This document shows positions 9,878-22,170 of a stretch of 64,000 nucleotides of DNA, piece after piece. The position numbers were made by a program, and so were the translations under genes. Position 1 is the first letter of the stretch; each line of letters opens with the position of its first letter. A model generated the notes under the pieces. It was not told where the DNA came from. It saw only the letters and a program-made list of their open reading frames with translations, and ran no database searches. The DNA comes from Pseudomonadota bacterium (GTDB taxonomy: Bacteria; Pseudomonadota; Gammaproteobacteria; Xanthomonadales; Rhodanobacteraceae): assembly GCA_018240565.1 (NCBI GenBank), contig JAFEFO010000026.1, positions 62,001 through 126,000 of the forward strand, written 5' to 3'.

Positions 9878-10070
9878 GTGTAGCCCCTGTGGTTTTCCGG
9901 TTGCGGTGTTCTTTGCCATCGTCGGACTTTACCAGAGCGACCGCGAAGAAACTTGCAAAGTGCGTCACATTTAGACGTGGCGCGTCACATTGTGGGTCAA
10001 CTCGAGTGAGTTTGCACGGGATTTTTTCCGTGTGTGCGCAAGTGATGGAAAATACCGTACATACAATGCG

Positions 10071-10916
10071 TTATATCGCTATGTGTCCGGTAGCAACACC
10101 CATCAGGACCGGTTTTTGTACGGACAAACTGTCATCCAGTGCAGCGTTGCCGGTAGGCAGCAGAACGATCACGGTCGAGCCCATGTTGAAGCGACCCAAC
10201 TCTTGGCCGCGATCCATTCGGATGCCTTTGCCGCGCCAGTCCTTGCGCACGATGGCATTGGCATAGGGTGGAATTTCAACGCCACCCCAGACGGTTTCCA
10301 CGCCCGACACGAGCATGGCGCCGACGAGAACCACGACGAACGGCCCGTGCTCGCCATCGAAATGGCACACGAGCCTTTCGTTGCGCGCAAACAGCCGCGG
10401 CACGGCCTCGACGGCGAATGGAGCAACGCTGAACAGGCGCCCGGGAATGTGCAGGGTTTCGCGCAAGGTCCCGGCCAGCGGCATGTGCACGCGATGGTAA
10501 TCGCGCGGCGACAGATACACGGTGATGAAGCGACCTTGCGCGTAAGGCTGTGCGGCAGCGGCGTCGCCGAGCAATTCGGCGGTGGAAAAGTCCTGGCCCT
10601 TGGCCTGGAAGATGCGCCCGTCGGCAATGGCCCCGAGTTGGCTGATGCGGCCATCCGCCGGGCAGGCAATGGCGCCCGCGTCGGCGGGCAGCGGCCGCGC
10701 GCCAGCCTTGAGCGCGCGCGTGAAGAAGGCATTGAAGTTCGCGTAGGCCAGCGGATCGCCTTGTTCGGCTTCGGTCATGTCCACGTTGTAGGCCGTGACT
10801 ACGCGCCGGATCAGGAAATTCTTCCACGGCCGCCAGGTCCAGCGCGTCGCCCAGTACACCAGGCGTGAAAGCGCACGGTGCGGCAGCACGTACTGCAAGA
10901 CAACGGACGGGCGCAT
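10071..10916 (-). CDS. psd: Phosphatidylserine decarboxylase
   Basis: Makes phosphatidylethanolamine from phosphatidylserine at the inner membrane. The 281-residue proenzyme has the family hallmarks: FFTRALKAGARPLP near the N-terminus, the catalytic segment YLSPRDYHRVHMPLAG, VGAMLVSGVETVWGG, and near the C-terminus FNMGSTVIVLLP. The family motif there is usually LGST; here it is MGST. Self-cleavage between Gly and Ser makes the pyruvoyl cofactor. It begins two bases after the stop of the sco1 homologue, so the two form an operon. Confidence 0.95.
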   Translation of the reverse strand: MRPSVVLQYVLPHRALSRLVYWATRWTWRPWKNFLIRRVVTAYNVDMTEAEQGDPLAYANFNAFFTRALKAGARPLPADAGAIACPADGRISQLGAIADGRIFQAKGQDFSTAELLGDAAAAQPYAQGRFITVYLSPRDYHRVHMPLAGTLRETLHIPGRLFSVAPFAVEAVPRLFARNERLVCHFDGEHGPFVVVLVGAMLVSGVETVWGGVEIPPYANAIVRKDWRGKGIRMDRGQELGRFNMGSTVIVLLPTGNAALDDSLSVQKPVLMGVATGHIAI

Positions 10917-10918
10917 GT

Positions 10919-11557
10919 TCAGCGGCTGGCGGCGAGCTTGGCCAGATCGTCCGCGATGGCGCGCGCGGCGAATGGCGGCCGGAAGATGCCGGCTTCACGC
11001 CCTTGCGGATCGACGATCACCGCCGCACCGCTGTGCTCGACATTCACGGCGCCGTTTGCATCGGTGTTGCGCGCGTACATCAGGCCGAGCGCGCGCGTGA
11101 GCGGGGTGAGCTCGTCGTCGGTTCCGGTGGCGGCGATGAAATCCGGATCGAAGTAACTCACGTATTTGTGCAACACCTCGGGCGTGTCGCGCTGCGGATC
11201 GACGGAGATGAAATCGAAACGCACGCGCTCGGTGATGCCGCGCGCCGCCAGATCCTTCCATGCCTGCTTGAAGGTCGCCAGCGTCGTCGGGCACACATCC
11301 GGGCAACTGGTGTAGCCGAAGTAGACCACGGTCCAGCGGCCGTGCCAGTCGGCGAGCGTGAGTGGCTGGCCGTTGGCCTGGGTCAGGTGGAATTCGGGAA
11401 TGCTGCGCGGTGCCGGGTACAACACCGCGTTTTCGAGCGAGGGTGGCTGCGGCGCGGAGAAATAGCGCTGGCCGAGCCACAAGCCGAGCGCAACCGCGAA
11501 TGCAGCGGCGACGACCAACCAGATTGGAATCGAGGAAGTACTGCGAGGCGTATTCAT
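10919..11557 (-). CDS. SCO1/SenC family copper chaperone
   Basis: Thioredoxin-fold protein involved in delivering copper to cytochrome c oxidase CuA or in related redox maturation. The 212-residue protein has one N-terminal transmembrane anchor (WLVVAAAFAVALGLWLG) and the copper motif TSCPDVCPTT (CX3C), with the third ligand probably the His in NVEHSGAAV. The Met/ATG at 11557 is chosen because it directly precedes the anchor; an upstream in-frame extension is made of repeat-derived sequence. Upstream of psd, likely cotranscribed. Confidence 0.9.
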   Translation of the reverse strand: MNTPRSTSSIPIWLVVAAAFAVALGLWLGQRYFSAPQPPSLENAVLYPAPRSIPEFHLTQANGQPLTLADWHGRWTVVYFGYTSCPDVCPTTLATFKQAWKDLAARGITERVRFDFISVDPQRDTPEVLHKYVSYFDPDFIAATGTDDELTPLTRALGLMYARNTDANGAVNVEHSGAAVIVDPQGREAGIFRPPFAARAIADDLAKLAASR

Positions 11558-11600
11558 CCGCGCATTATAGCCGGCGGGTTCGCCTATACTTCGCAGGCTC

Positions 11601-11718
11601 GTCGTCCCGGCAAGGATTGCCGGGACCCAGACTGCATGGAAGCCAACGAAGCGAGTTCGCACGAAAATACATGGCCATCCATGGCTTCTGGATTCCGGCA
11701 TTCCCTGCCGGAATGACG
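11601..11718. repeat. REPIN-like dispersed repeat, copy A
   Basis: Two hairpin halves (TCCCGGCAAGGATTGCCGGGA and ATTCCGGCATTCCCTGCCGGAAT, both imperfect or perfect palindromes) about 70 bases apart, ending in GGAATGACG. Five further relatives occur in this window. It separates sco1 and prmB, which are divergently transcribed. Confidence 0.85.
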
Positions 11719-11734
11719 AAAAAAGGAACGTGAA

Positions 11735-12652
11735 GTGACTTCAGAACTAGCCACCCTCATCGACTTCATCCGCTATGGCGCCAGCCGTTTCGCCGGCGCC
11801 GAGCTGACTTTCGGCCACAGCTACGACAACGCGCTCGACGAAGCCACGCACCTGGTCCTGCACACACTGCATCTGCCGCACGATCTGTCGCCGGCCTACG
11901 GTTCGGCCAAATTGACGGCAGCCGAGAAAAAAGCCGTGCTCAAGCTGATCGAGCGCCGCGTGAAAGAGCGCAAGCCGGTCGCGTACCTGACCGGGGAGGC
12001 GTGGTTCGCCGGCCTGAAATTCAAGTCCGATGAGCGCGCCCTGGTGCCGCGCTCGCCGATCGCCGAAACCATACAGAACGGATTCTCGCCCTGGCTCGAT
12101 GGCACGGTCGTGCATCGCGCGCTGGACCTGTGCACCGGCTCAGGCTGCATCGGCATCGCCATGGCCGCGCACAATCCGGATTGGCGCGTTGACCTCGCCG
12201 ACATCAGCGAAAAGGCCTTGTCGCTGGCGCGCGAAAACATCGCCTTCCAGGACGTCGGCGAGCGCGTGCGTGCGATCAAGTCCGATCTGTTCGCCGGATT
12301 GAAGGGCGAGGTTTACGACCTGATCGTGAGCAATCCGCCCTACGTCACCGAACGCGAATTCGCCGCGCTGCCGCCCGAATATGACCATGAGCCGGCGCTG
12401 GGCTTGACCGCGGGCGAAGACGGACTGGACTTCGCCCTGCGCATTCTCGACGAGGCGCCGCAACACCTTAGCGCGAAGGGCTGGTTGATCTGCGAAGTGG
12501 GCGAGGCCGAGCGCGCATTGAGCGCGTTGCTGCCGCGGCTGCCGCTGAACTGGATCGAGTTCGCGGTCGGGCAGATGGGTGTGTTCGCGATTGCACGCGC
12601 GGACATCGTCAAACATTCGAAGGCGATCCGAACGGCGTTGAAAAGTCGTTGA
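11735..12652 (+). CDS. prmB: Ribosomal protein L3 N5-glutamine methyltransferase PrmB
   Basis: SAM-dependent enzyme that methylates a glutamine in ribosomal protein L3. The 305-residue protein has an N-terminal helical domain, the SAM motif DLCTGSGCIGIAMA, and the catalytic SNPPYVTE motif near residue 200. LVPRSPIAETI is typical of PrmB and differs from PrmC. The start is a GTG with AAGGAA about nine bases upstream. Located upstream of aroC as in other Lysobacterales. Confidence 0.93.
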   Translation: MTSELATLIDFIRYGASRFAGAELTFGHSYDNALDEATHLVLHTLHLPHDLSPAYGSAKLTAAEKKAVLKLIERRVKERKPVAYLTGEAWFAGLKFKSDERALVPRSPIAETIQNGFSPWLDGTVVHRALDLCTGSGCIGIAMAAHNPDWRVDLADISEKALSLARENIAFQDVGERVRAIKSDLFAGLKGEVYDLIVSNPPYVTEREFAALPPEYDHEPALGLTAGEDGLDFALRILDEAPQHLSAKGWLICEVGEAERALSALLPRLPLNWIEFAVGQMGVFAIARADIVKHSKAIRTALKSR

Positions 12653-12663
12653 ATCTTGAGAAG

Positions 12664-12772
12664 CGTCATCCCGGCAGGGATTGCCGGGATCCAGGTTGCA
12701 GGATGCGACACTGCGTCTGGTGAACGGTACCATCCATGGCACTGGATTCCGGCAGTCCCTGCCGGAATGACG
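12664..12772. repeat. REPIN-like dispersed repeat, copy B
   Basis: Same family as copy A: a left half CATCCCGGCAGGGATTGCCG and a right half ending GTCCCTGCCGGAATGACG. It fills the gap between prmB and aroC and supplies an in-frame ATG (12767) upstream of the aroC start. Confidence 0.85.
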
Positions 12773-12790
12773 AGCAAAGAGGCATTGCAA

Positions 12791-13894
12791 GTGTCGAGCA
12801 ATTCGTTCGGAAAGCTTTTCACCGTCACCACCTTCGGCGAAAGCCATGGGCCGGCGATCGGCTGCGTGGTCGATGGTTGTCCGCCGGGGTTGGAGATCGC
12901 TCCCGAAGAATTCCGCCGCGACCTGACGCGGCGCGCCACCGGCACCTCGAAATACACCTCGCAGCGGCATGAGGCCGACGATGTCGAGATTCTTTCCGGC
13001 GTGTTCGAAGGCCACACGACCGGCACGCCGATTGCGCTATTGATCCGAAATACCGACGCGCGTTCGAAGGATTACGACGAGATCCGTGAGGTGTTCCGCC
13101 CCGGCCATGCCGATTACACGTATTGGCAGAAATACGGCGTCCGCGACCATCGCGGCGGCGGGCGCGCGTCCGCGCGCGAGACCACGATGCGCGTGGCTGC
13201 CGGCGTCATCGCCAAGAAATGGCTGGCGCAGAAATTCGGCATCGTGGTGCGCGGCTGGCTGGCGCAGCTCGGGCCGTTGGCGCCGGCCGCATTCGACTGG
13301 GATGCCGTGGATGCAAATCCGTTCTTCTGGCCGGATGCGGCGATGGTGCCGGAGCTGGAAACGTATATCGACGCATTGCGCAAGGCCGGCGATTCGATCG
13401 GCGCGCGCGTGAATGTCGTCGCCGACAACGTGCCGCCGGGTTGGGGCGAGCCGATCTACGGCAAGCTCGACGGCGAGCTCGCCGCCGCGCTGATGTCGAT
13501 CAATGCGGTCAAGGGCGTGGAGATCGGCGCCGGCTTCTCCGCGGTTGCGCAGCGTGGCAGCGAACATCGCGACGAAATGCGTTTGGACGGCTTTACGTCC
13601 AATCATGCCGGCGGTATCCTTGGCGGGATTTCCACCGGCCAGGACATCCTGGCTTCGATCGCGCTCAAGCCGGCATCGAGCATCCTGATTCCCGGCCACA
13701 GCGTGAACGTGCGTGGCGCAGAGGTGGATGTGCGCACCAAGGGTCGCCACGATCCGTGCGTCGGCATCCGCGCCACGCCGATTGCCGAGGCGATGGTGGC
13801 CCTGGTATTGATGGACCAGGCGCTGCGGCAGCGCGCGCAATGCGGCGACGTGGGCGATGTCGAACCGAAAATTCCAGGAAGCGTGAACCGATGA
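12791..13894 (+). CDS. aroC: Chorismate synthase
   Basis: Last step of the shikimate pathway, converting EPSP to chorismate with reduced FMN. The 367-residue protein begins at a GTG ([20 protein letters not shown]) with AGAGG upstream. An ATG at 12767 in frame is also possible but lies inside the REPIN-like repeat. Family signatures are visible: [14 protein letters not shown], the [16 protein letters not shown] loop, [11 protein letters not shown] and GGISTGQDI. The stop overlaps the asd start (ATGA). Chorismate feeds the tryptophan genes downstream. Confidence 0.96.
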   Translation: MSSNSFGKLFTVTTFGESHGPAIGCVVDGCPPGLEIAPEEFRRDLTRRATGTSKYTSQRHEADDVEILSGVFEGHTTGTPIALLIRNTDARSKDYDEIREVFRPGHADYTYWQKYGVRDHRGGGRASARETTMRVAAGVIAKKWLAQKFGIVVRGWLAQLGPLAPAAFDWDAVDANPFFWPDAAMVPELETYIDALRKAGDSIGARVNVVADNVPPGWGEPIYGKLDGELAAALMSINAVKGVEIGAGFSAVAQRGSEHRDEMRLDGFTSNHAGGILGGISTGQDILASIALKPASSILIPGHSVNVRGAEVDVRTKGRHDPCVGIRATPIAEAMVALVLMDQALRQRAQCGDVGDVEPKIPGSVNR

Positions 13895-14913
13895 CGAAGC
13901 AATACAAGGTGGCAGTGGCCGGCGCGACCGGTGCGGTGGGCGAAACGCTGTTGTCGATCCTCGCCGAGCGCAAATTCCCGGTGTCCGAGCTGGTGCCGTT
14001 GGCGAGCGAGCGCTCGGCCGGTGACAAGGTCGAGTTCGCCGGCAAGCAGGTGACGGTGAAGAACCTGGCCGAATACGATTTTGACGGCGTCGACATCGCG
14101 TTCTTTTCCGCAGGTGGCAAGGTCTCGCGCGCGCACGCGCCGCGCGCGGCGGCGGCGGGCGCGGTCGTCATCGACAACACGTCCGAGTTTCGCTACGAAG
14201 ACGACATCCCGCTGGTGGTCAGTGAAGTCAATCCCGATGCGATCGCGCAGTACACGAACCGCGGGATTATCGCCAACCCGAATTGTTCGACCATGCAGAT
14301 GCTGGTTGCGCTCGCACCCATCCATCGCGCCGTCGGCATCGAGCGCATCAATGTGGCGACGTATCAGTCCGTGTCCGGTGCCGGCCGTTCGGGCATGGAA
14401 GAACTGGCCAAACAGACCGCGGCCTTGCTCGGATTCCAGGACATCACGCCGGCGAAGTTCAGCAAGCAGATCGCATTCAATGTGATCCCGCACATCGACG
14501 ACTTCCAGGACAACGGCTACACGAAGGAAGAAATGAAGATGGTCTGGGAGACGCGCAAGATCCTCGGCGACGCGTCGATCCAGGTGAACCCGACCGCGGT
14601 GCGCGTGCCGGTGTTTTATGGTCATGCCGAAGCGGTGCACATCGAAACGCGCGAAAAGATCAGCGCGGCGCAGGCGCGTGTGCTGCTGGAAAAAGCGCCT
14701 GGCGTGAACGTCATCGATCGTCGCGAGGCGGGTGGGTATCCCACGCCGGTCGGTGATGCAGCCGGACAGGATGCGGTTTTCGTTGGCCGCATCCGCGAGG
14801 ACATTTCCCATCCGCGCGGGCTGGATCTGTGGGTCGTGTCCGACAATATCCGCAAGGGGGCGGCGCTCAATGCCGTGCAGATCGGCGAAATTTTGCTGCG
14901 CGAGTACCTGTAA
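13891..14913 (+). CDS. asd: Aspartate-semialdehyde dehydrogenase
   Basis: Reduces aspartyl phosphate to the semialdehyde for lysine, threonine and methionine synthesis and for diaminopimelate. The 340-residue enzyme has the NADP-binding start [15 protein letters not shown], the catalytic cysteine in NPNCSTMQM near residue 131, and the substrate/His region [14 protein letters not shown]. It is translationally coupled to aroC. Confidence 0.96.
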   Translation: MTKQYKVAVAGATGAVGETLLSILAERKFPVSELVPLASERSAGDKVEFAGKQVTVKNLAEYDFDGVDIAFFSAGGKVSRAHAPRAAAAGAVVIDNTSEFRYEDDIPLVVSEVNPDAIAQYTNRGIIANPNCSTMQMLVALAPIHRAVGIERINVATYQSVSGAGRSGMEELAKQTAALLGFQDITPAKFSKQIAFNVIPHIDDFQDNGYTKEEMKMVWETRKILGDASIQVNPTAVRVPVFYGHAEAVHIETREKISAAQARVLLEKAPGVNVIDRREAGGYPTPVGDAAGQDAVFVGRIREDISHPRGLDLWVVSDNIRKGAALNAVQIGEILLREYL

Positions 14914-15088
14914 ATCAGGCCACAATCAAGTGCTTGCGCAATCCTGCGCGACGATTGCGGAATGCGAAAACTGTGAACTTGTCCAAAGTTTCCCAATAGT
15001 TACGTTTGTGTTATAAGGAGTTTTCGAGGTTCGGGTCGCGGCCGGCCGCAAGCCCGGTTGCGTGCAAATGGCGTAGGGGAAATACGTT

Positions 15089-17572
15089 ATGAAAGGGTCC
15101 GCAAAACTGTCGCTAGCGATCGCTCTGGCCCTCGCCGGGGGAAACGTGTTCGCACTGGGCCTGGGTACCATCCAGGTCAGATCCAAACTCAACCAGCCGC
15201 TGGATGCCGTCATCCCGGTCATCACCGATTCGGCGGCCGAGGCCAGCGGGCTCGAAGTCGCGCTCGCCAGTGCCGAAGACTTCCAGCGCGTGGGCCTGGA
15301 CAAATCGCGCGTGGACGTGCCGCTGGAATTCTCCGTCGGCACGGACCATGGCCAGACCGTCGTGCATGTCACCACCAAGGACATCGTGCGCGAACCGCTG
15401 GTGGATTTCCTCATTGTCGCGAACTGGCCCAAGGGCAAGTTGCTGCGCGAATACACCGTGTTGCTCGATCCGCCGATGACAGCCCCGGCCGCCGGTGCCG
15501 CCACGCTCAGTCCCGCGCACGAAGCGCCGCGCGCCAAGGCGCAACCCTTGCCGCCCGAACATGAACGCCCGGTCACGAAGCCGGCCCACGTCAAGGCGCC
15601 ACGCGCGGAGTCCACGCCGGCCGCTCCTGCGCCGGCCAAGGTGGCCGCCGCGCCGCGCAGCGCCGGATCCGGCGAGTACGGTCCGGTCGCCGCGGGCGAG
15701 ACGCTGTCGGAAATCGCCGGGGCCACGCGCCCGGATGACAAGACCAACCTCGACGCGATGATGCTGGCCCTGCTCAAGGCCAATCCCAACGCGTTTTATC
15801 GCGACAACATCAATGCGCTCAAGCGCGGTGCGATCCTGCGCATTCCGTCGGCCGACGAGATCAAGGCCGGCGGCTCGGCCGCCGCCGTAGCCGCGGCGGT
15901 GCGCGAGCAGAACCAGGCGTGGGCATCGAATGCGCCGGTGGCCAAACCGACGCTGGTGGCCAAGACCGGCGCGCCGAAATCCGAAACCGCGGCAACCAAG
16001 CCGACCAAGCCGCCGACGGCGAGCGCCGAGTCACGCCTTGCCCTCGTACCGCCGGGTGCGGGCAAGGGCAAGCAGAATTCTTCCGATCATCCGGGGGCCG
16101 CTTCCGGCACCGGCAACGCGCAGGCGTCTGCGGATCTGGCGCGCACCAAGGAAGCCCTGACCAGCCGTGAACAAGAGGTCGGCGACCTCAAGTCGCGCGT
16201 CAAGGACCTGGAGAAGATGAATGACGACGGCAAGCGCCTGTTGACGCTCAAGCAGAACGAAATTGCCGAGTTGCAGAACAAGCTCAAGCAACTGGAAGCG
16301 GCGGCCGCGGCCAAGCCCGCTGCGGTGACAGCGGCGACACCGCCAGCCGCCAAGCCGGCCGAGACCAAACCAGCCGAAACCAAGCCGGAAGCTACCGCTT
16401 CCGCCAAGCCTGCCGAAGCGGCGCCGGCCAAGGACAACGCGAAGCTCACCGCCAAGGATATCTGGGGCGACATCAATGCCGGCGAGAAACCCGGCGAAGC
16501 CAAAGGTCCATCCACGCCTGCCGCCGCCACGCCAGCGGCAGCACCCGCGAACGCGCCGGCGAGCGAATCCAAACCGGCCGAGTCTGCGACACCGGCAACC
16601 GCTGCCGCAGTCCCGACTGCCGCTACCGAGCCGCCGAAGCCGGCCGAGGCCAAGCCGGTGGAACACACTCCGGCATCGACGGCGACGGCCGTCAAACCGC
16701 ATGCGCCGGCCAAGGTCGAACCGATGAAAGCACCGGCCTTGCCCTGGTGGCAGGACAACAACATCCTTATGGCTGGCGGCGCCGCGCTGCTCATCATCGG
16801 ATTGCTGGCACTCATGCGCTTCATGCGCAAGCCCAAGGCGCCCGTGCTGGCATCGGCCGCGCCGGTCGTTGCCGACGAGCACCACGATGCGATGGCTGCC
16901 GATGAACAACACCTGCTCGACCAGTTGGCCGAGCATCCGGGGGATGCGGCCTTGTCGCTGCAGTTGCTGGATCTTTATTACGCGCATGGCGATGCCGCCC
17001 GTTTCGAGGCCGCCGCCGAAGCCATGTATGCGCATATCGCCGACCCGACCCAGAGCGAATGGCAGCAGGTTCGCGCGATGGGCGAGCACCTGTGTCCGCA
17101 CAATCCGCTGTTCGGCGGGCACGAGGATCTGGCCGCGACATTGCACGATGCGCATGCCGCTGCCGAACATGCCGAACACGAGCACGACGAATTCGATCCC
17201 GCGCACCTGGGCGACGAACACGCCGATCATTTCGATGCCGGCGACTTCCACACCCAGCAGATGCCGCTGCCGGCCGCAGAGGAAAACTTCGACTTCGACC
17301 TCGCCGACCACACCGCCTCGGTGCATGCCGAGCCGGCGCCGGTGGAGCCGACTCATGCTCCCGCGCCGATGCATGTGGACGCGCCGGTGGCCAAGCCGGC
17401 CGAAGATTTCTTCGCCGGCGAGGATGCAATCGGCACCAAGCTGGATCTGGCCAAGGCATACCTGGACATGGGCGACCCGGAAGGTGCGCGCTCGATGCTC
17501 GACGAGGTCATGGCTGAGGGCAACGACGCGCAGAAGGGCGAGGCGCGCAAGTTGCTGGCAGAAATCGGATAA
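15089..17572 (+). CDS. fimV: FimV/HubP family inner-membrane protein
   Basis: Polar hub protein needed for type IV pilus function and polar protein placement in Pseudomonas and relatives. The 827-residue protein has a signal peptide ending GGNVFALG, the FimV N-terminal domain ([20 protein letters not shown]), a LysM-like segment about residues 190-260, a coiled coil (about 350-410), a long Ala/Pro/Lys/Glu-rich linker, one transmembrane helix about 558-580, and a cytoplasmic part with TPR-like units and the C-terminal FimV motif [19 protein letters not shown]. The long acidic, histidine-rich stretch (about 690-770) is typical. A strong terminator follows. Confidence 0.93.
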   Translation: MKGSAKLSLAIALALAGGNVFALGLGTIQVRSKLNQPLDAVIPVITDSAAEASGLEVALASAEDFQRVGLDKSRVDVPLEFSVGTDHGQTVVHVTTKDIVREPLVDFLIVANWPKGKLLREYTVLLDPPMTAPAAGAATLSPAHEAPRAKAQPLPPEHERPVTKPAHVKAPRAESTPAAPAPAKVAAAPRSAGSGEYGPVAAGETLSEIAGATRPDDKTNLDAMMLALLKANPNAFYRDNINALKRGAILRIPSADEIKAGGSAAAVAAAVREQNQAWASNAPVAKPTLVAKTGAPKSETAATKPTKPPTASAESRLALVPPGAGKGKQNSSDHPGAASGTGNAQASADLARTKEALTSREQEVGDLKSRVKDLEKMNDDGKRLLTLKQNEIAELQNKLKQLEAAAAAKPAAVTAATPPAAKPAETKPAETKPEATASAKPAEAAPAKDNAKLTAKDIWGDINAGEKPGEAKGPSTPAAATPAAAPANAPASESKPAESATPATAAAVPTAATEPPKPAEAKPVEHTPASTATAVKPHAPAKVEPMKAPALPWWQDNNILMAGGAALLIIGLLALMRFMRKPKAPVLASAAPVVADEHHDAMAADEQHLLDQLAEHPGDAALSLQLLDLYYAHGDAARFEAAAEAMYAHIADPTQSEWQQVRAMGEHLCPHNPLFGGHEDLAATLHDAHAAAEHAEHEHDEFDPAHLGDEHADHFDAGDFHTQQMPLPAAEENFDFDLADHTASVHAEPAPVEPTHAPAPMHVDAPVAKPAEDFFAGEDAIGTKLDLAKAYLDMGDPEGARSMLDEVMAEGNDAQKGEARKLLAEIG

Positions 17573-17601
17573 CCGCGTATCTGAGTCTCTCCGACGTGTT
17601 A

Positions 17602-17629
17602 AGGCCGGGCTTGCCCGGCCTCTTTTTTT
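17602..17629 (+). terminator. Rho-independent terminator after fimV
   Basis: AGGCCGGGC-TT-GCCCGGCCT forms a GC-rich stem followed directly by CTTTTTTT. It lies 29 bases after the fimV stop and isolates fimV from the truA-trp genes. Confidence 0.92.
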
Positions 17630-17793
17630 CAGCATTGTCTGGAACTGCTGCGCTTCGCGGATCACGTCCCGGCGGTGCTCGGAATCCTCACATACTGCGT
17701 GTATGCTCCGGTTCCTGCGCTCCGCGGAACGCGATCTGCGTTCGCTCGCGACGTTCCATACAACGCTTTGCAGGTGTCAGGGCCTGTCCACGA
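17630..17793. other. Untranslated region before truA with dyad symmetry
   Basis: No gene is supported here. The segment contains a short dyad CATAC-TGCGT-GTATG (17692-17706) inside GGAATCC...CCGGTTCC. Promoter and leader sequence for the truA-trpFBA-accD operon must lie here, but no clear -35/-10 pair can be assigned. Confidence 0.4.
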
Positions 17794-18564
17794 ATGCGCA
17801 TTGCACTTGGCATCGAATACGACGGCACCGACTTCCACGGCTGGCAGCGCCTGTCGCACGGGGCGACGGTGCAAGGTGCGGTCGAGGCGGCGTTGGCGGA
17901 CATCGCCGACGATCCGGTGCAAGTCACCTGCGCCGGGCGCACCGATGCCGGCGTGCATGCGCGCTGCCAGGTGATCCATTTCGACACGCAGGCGCTGCGC
18001 ACGCCGCGCGGCTGGACGCTCGGTCCCAATTCGCGCCTGCCGTCCAGCGTGGCCGTGCGCTGGGCGCGCGAGGTGCCCGAGGACTTCCATGCGCGTTTTT
18101 CGGCACAAGCGCGGCGCTACCGCTACACGATCCTCAATCGCGCGCCGCGCCCGGCGCTGGAATCACGCTACGTGTGCTGGGAACGCTCGCCCCTGGATGC
18201 CGCGGCCATGCACGCCGCCGCGCAGCTGCTGGTCGGCGAGCACGATTTTTCCGCGTTCCGCACCGTGGCCTGCCAGGCGCGTTCACCGATGCGCAACGTG
18301 CAGGCGATAGCCGTCTCGCGCGACGGCGACCGCGTGGTCATCGACATCCAGGCCAATGCGTTCCTGCATCACATGGTGCGCAATATCGCCGGCAGCCTGC
18401 GCATGGTCGGTCGCCGCGAGCAGCCGCCGCAATGGATCGCACAGCTTCTCGCCGGGCGCGATCGCCGCGTCGCCGGGCCGACCTCGGCGGCGCAGGGCCT
18501 GGTCTTTGTCGGGCCGCTGTATGCTGCGCACTTCGGACTGCCCGCCGAGGTGAGTCTGCCATGA
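17794..18564 (+). CDS. truA: tRNA pseudouridine(38-40) synthase TruA
   Basis: Isomerises uridines 38-40 of the tRNA anticodon arm. The 256-residue enzyme starts [18 protein letters not shown] and carries the catalytic aspartate in [11 protein letters not shown] (about Asp51). Later conserved segments are [18 protein letters not shown] and [13 protein letters not shown]. The stop overlaps the trpF start by four bases, a coupling often seen in Gammaproteobacteria. Confidence 0.96.
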   Translation: MRIALGIEYDGTDFHGWQRLSHGATVQGAVEAALADIADDPVQVTCAGRTDAGVHARCQVIHFDTQALRTPRGWTLGPNSRLPSSVAVRWAREVPEDFHARFSAQARRYRYTILNRAPRPALESRYVCWERSPLDAAAMHAAAQLLVGEHDFSAFRTVACQARSPMRNVQAIAVSRDGDRVVIDIQANAFLHHMVRNIAGSLRMVGRREQPPQWIAQLLAGRDRRVAGPTSAAQGLVFVGPLYAAHFGLPAEVSLP

Positions 18565-19170
18565 GCCGAGTCCGCATCAAGTTTTGCGGCATCACGCGCA
18601 TCGAGGATGCCGTCACCGCCTGCGCGCTGGGCGTGGATGCGATCGGCCTGGTATTGACGCCACGCAGCCGGCGCTGCATTGCGCCCTTGGCGGCGCGCGA
18701 GATCCGTCGCGCGCTGCCGCCATTCGTCGCCGCGGTCGCGCTGTTCATGGACGACGAGCCAGGTTTCATCGCCGATGCGGTGGCGACCGTGCAGCCGGAC
18801 TTGTTGCAATTCCACGGCGGCGAAACACAGGATGAATGCCTGCGCCTGGATGTGCCGTACCTGAAGGCGATCGCGATGGGCGGCGGCGATCCGGCGGCGC
18901 AGCTGCACGAACATGCCGCGGCCGTCGGCTTCGTCTTCGATGCGCATGCGCCGGGTATGCCGGGCGGCGCCGGGAACGTGTTCGACTGGTCGCGCTTTCC
19001 GCGCGATCTGGCGCGGCCCGCGATCCTCGCCGGTGGCTTGACCTGCGATAATGTCGGCGCCGCGATCCGCGCGGTGCGTCCGTTCGCCGTCGATGTATCC
19101 AGTGCCATCGAATCGGCGCCCGGCATCAAGGATGCGGAAAAAATGCGTCGTTTTGTCGACGAGGTCGAAC

Positions 19171-19193
<23 letters not shown>
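18561..19193 (+). CDS. trpF: Phosphoribosylanthranilate isomerase
   Basis: Third committed step of tryptophan synthesis, an Amadori rearrangement in a TIM barrel. The 210-residue protein has the catalytic cysteine in [12 protein letters not shown], the phosphate-binding LLQFHGGET, and the catalytic aspartate and glycine-rich end in [12 protein letters not shown] and [16 protein letters not shown]. It stands alone from trpE/D/C and overlaps trpB by 23 bases. Confidence 0.96.
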
Positions 19194-20402
<1,209 letters not shown>

Positions 20403-20406
<4 letters not shown>

Positions 20407-21221
20407 ACCGCCTCGACGCACGTTTTGCGCAACTGCAAGCAGCGCGCCGCAAGGCGCTCATTCCCTTCGTCACCGCCGGCGATCCGTCGCCCGATGCCAT
20501 GGTGCCGCTGCTGCACGCGCTGGTCGAAGCCGGCGCCGACCTGATCGAGCTGGGCGTGCCGTTTTCCGACCCGATGGCTGACGGCCCGGTGATCCAGCAT
20601 GCGAACGAACGTGCGCTGGCGCGTGGCATCGGCCTGACGCAGATCTTCAATTGGATTGGCGAATTTCGCCAAACCGACGCGCAGACGCCGATCGTGCTGA
20701 TGGGTTATCTGAATCCGGTCGAGATCTACGGTTATGCGCGCTTCGCGCACGACGCCGTTGCCGCCGGAGTGGATGGCGTGCTGCTGGTGGATTGTCCGCT
20801 GGAAGAAGCGCAGACCGCGCAGGCGCTGGATGCCGCCGGATTGCGGCGGATCTTCCTGAGCGCGCCGACCACGTCGGCAGCGCGCCTGGCCGCGTTGTGC
20901 GAAGCCGCGCGCGGCTTCCTGTACCATGTGGCGTTTGCGGGTATCACGGGAGCGAACCGGTTGAGCCTTGGCGCGGTGCGCGAGCGCGTGGCGGCGATCA
21001 AGGCGCGCACGCCGATACCGGTGGCGGTCGGCTTTGGCGTACGCGATGCGGCATCCGCCGCGGCGATTGCGCAATTCGCCGATGCCGTGGTGATCGGCAG
21101 CGCACTGGTCGAGACGCTCGCCGGCGCGCACACGCCGGATGCGGCCTGCATGGCGGCGCGGGAATTCCTCGCGCCGATCCGTGCGGCGCTGGATGCAGGG
21201 GCACGGGCGCATGCCGCGTGA
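20403..21221 (+). CDS. trpA: Tryptophan synthase alpha subunit
   Basis: Releases indole from indole-3-glycerol phosphate and passes it to TrpB. The 272-residue TIM-barrel protein has the catalytic glutamate in [19 protein letters not shown] and the second catalytic aspartate in [19 protein letters not shown] and VAVGFGVRD form the phosphate-binding loops. Coupled to trpB by ATGA overlap. Confidence 0.96.
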
Positions 21222-21294
21222 GCCGCGTCCGCCGTGCGACTATCCGGTGCCGGTCGAGGCCGTGGCGCCGCTGGAAACGGGAGAAGTCGACGAT

Positions 21295-22161
21295 ATGAGC
21301 TGGTTGCAGAAATTGATGTCTTCGCACATCCGCACCGAGGGCACCACGGCCAAGGGCAAGGTGCCGGAAGGCCTGTGGGAGAAATGCGATGGTTGCGGCG
21401 CCGTGCTGTATCGGCCCGAACTCGAACGCAATCTGGAAGTGTGCCCCAAGTGCGGACACCACCATGCGATCGGCGCGCGCAAGCGCCTTGCGGCGCTGTT
21501 CGACGAGGGCAGTGGCGAGGAACTGTTCGCCAACCTCGAGCCGGTCGATGCGTTGAAATTCCGCGATTCGAAAAAATACAAGGATCGCCTCGTCGCCGCG
21601 CAAAAACAAACCGGCGAGAAGGATTCGCTCATCGCCATGCGCGGCCTGCTCAAGACGCGGCCACTGGTCGCCTGCGCGTTCGAGTTCGCCTTCATGGGCG
21701 GTTCGATGGCCTCGGTCGGCGGCGAGAAATTCGCGCGCGCCGCGGAACTGGCCTTGGATGAACGCATGCCGTTCGCATGCTTCTCCGCCAGTGGCGGCAT
21801 GCGCATGCAGGAAGGATTGCTCTCGCTGATGCAGATGGCCAAGGTGTCCGCGGCGCTGGCACGGCTGCGCAATGCCGGCATCCCGTATGTTTCGGTGCTC
21901 ACGCATCCGACCACCGGCGGCGTGTCCGCGAGTCTGGGGATGCTCGGTGATCTGAACATCGGCGAGCCGAAAGCGCAGATCGGCTTTGCCGGACCGCGCG
22001 TGATCGAGCAGACCGTGCGCGAGACATTGCCGGAAGGTTTCCAGCGTTCGGAATTCCTGCTCGAACACGGCGCGATCGATGCGATCGTCGATCGGCGCGA
22101 GATGCGCGACAAGCTCGCGGACGTGTTTGCGCTGCTGATGCGGCAACCGAAGGCGGCTTGA
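21295..22161 (+). CDS. accD: Acetyl-CoA carboxylase carboxyltransferase beta subunit
   Basis: With AccA, transfers the carboxyl group from carboxybiotin to acetyl-CoA, the first step of fatty acid synthesis. The 288-residue protein starts [12 protein letters not shown], like other AccD proteins, so the ATG at 21295 is preferred to upstream in-frame codons. A four-cysteine zinc ribbon (Cys31, 34, 50, 53) precedes the carboxyltransferase domain, with [21 protein letters not shown] and [19 protein letters not shown]. Placed between trpA and folC as in most Gammaproteobacteria. Confidence 0.96.
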   Translation: MSWLQKLMSSHIRTEGTTAKGKVPEGLWEKCDGCGAVLYRPELERNLEVCPKCGHHHAIGARKRLAALFDEGSGEELFANLEPVDALKFRDSKKYKDRLVAAQKQTGEKDSLIAMRGLLKTRPLVACAFEFAFMGGSMASVGGEKFARAAELALDERMPFACFSASGGMRMQEGLLSLMQMAKVSAALARLRNAGIPYVSVLTHPTTGGVSASLGMLGDLNIGEPKAQIGFAGPRVIEQTVRETLPEGFQRSEFLLEHGAIDAIVDRREMRDKLADVFALLMRQPKAA

Positions 22162-22170
22162 CTACACCGC

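Noticed and set aside
11558..11701. N-terminal extension of the SCO1 protein, and similar short frames over the REPIN-like repeats
   Set aside because: The extension is repeat-derived, lacks a ribosome-binding site, and precedes a normal membrane-anchor start.
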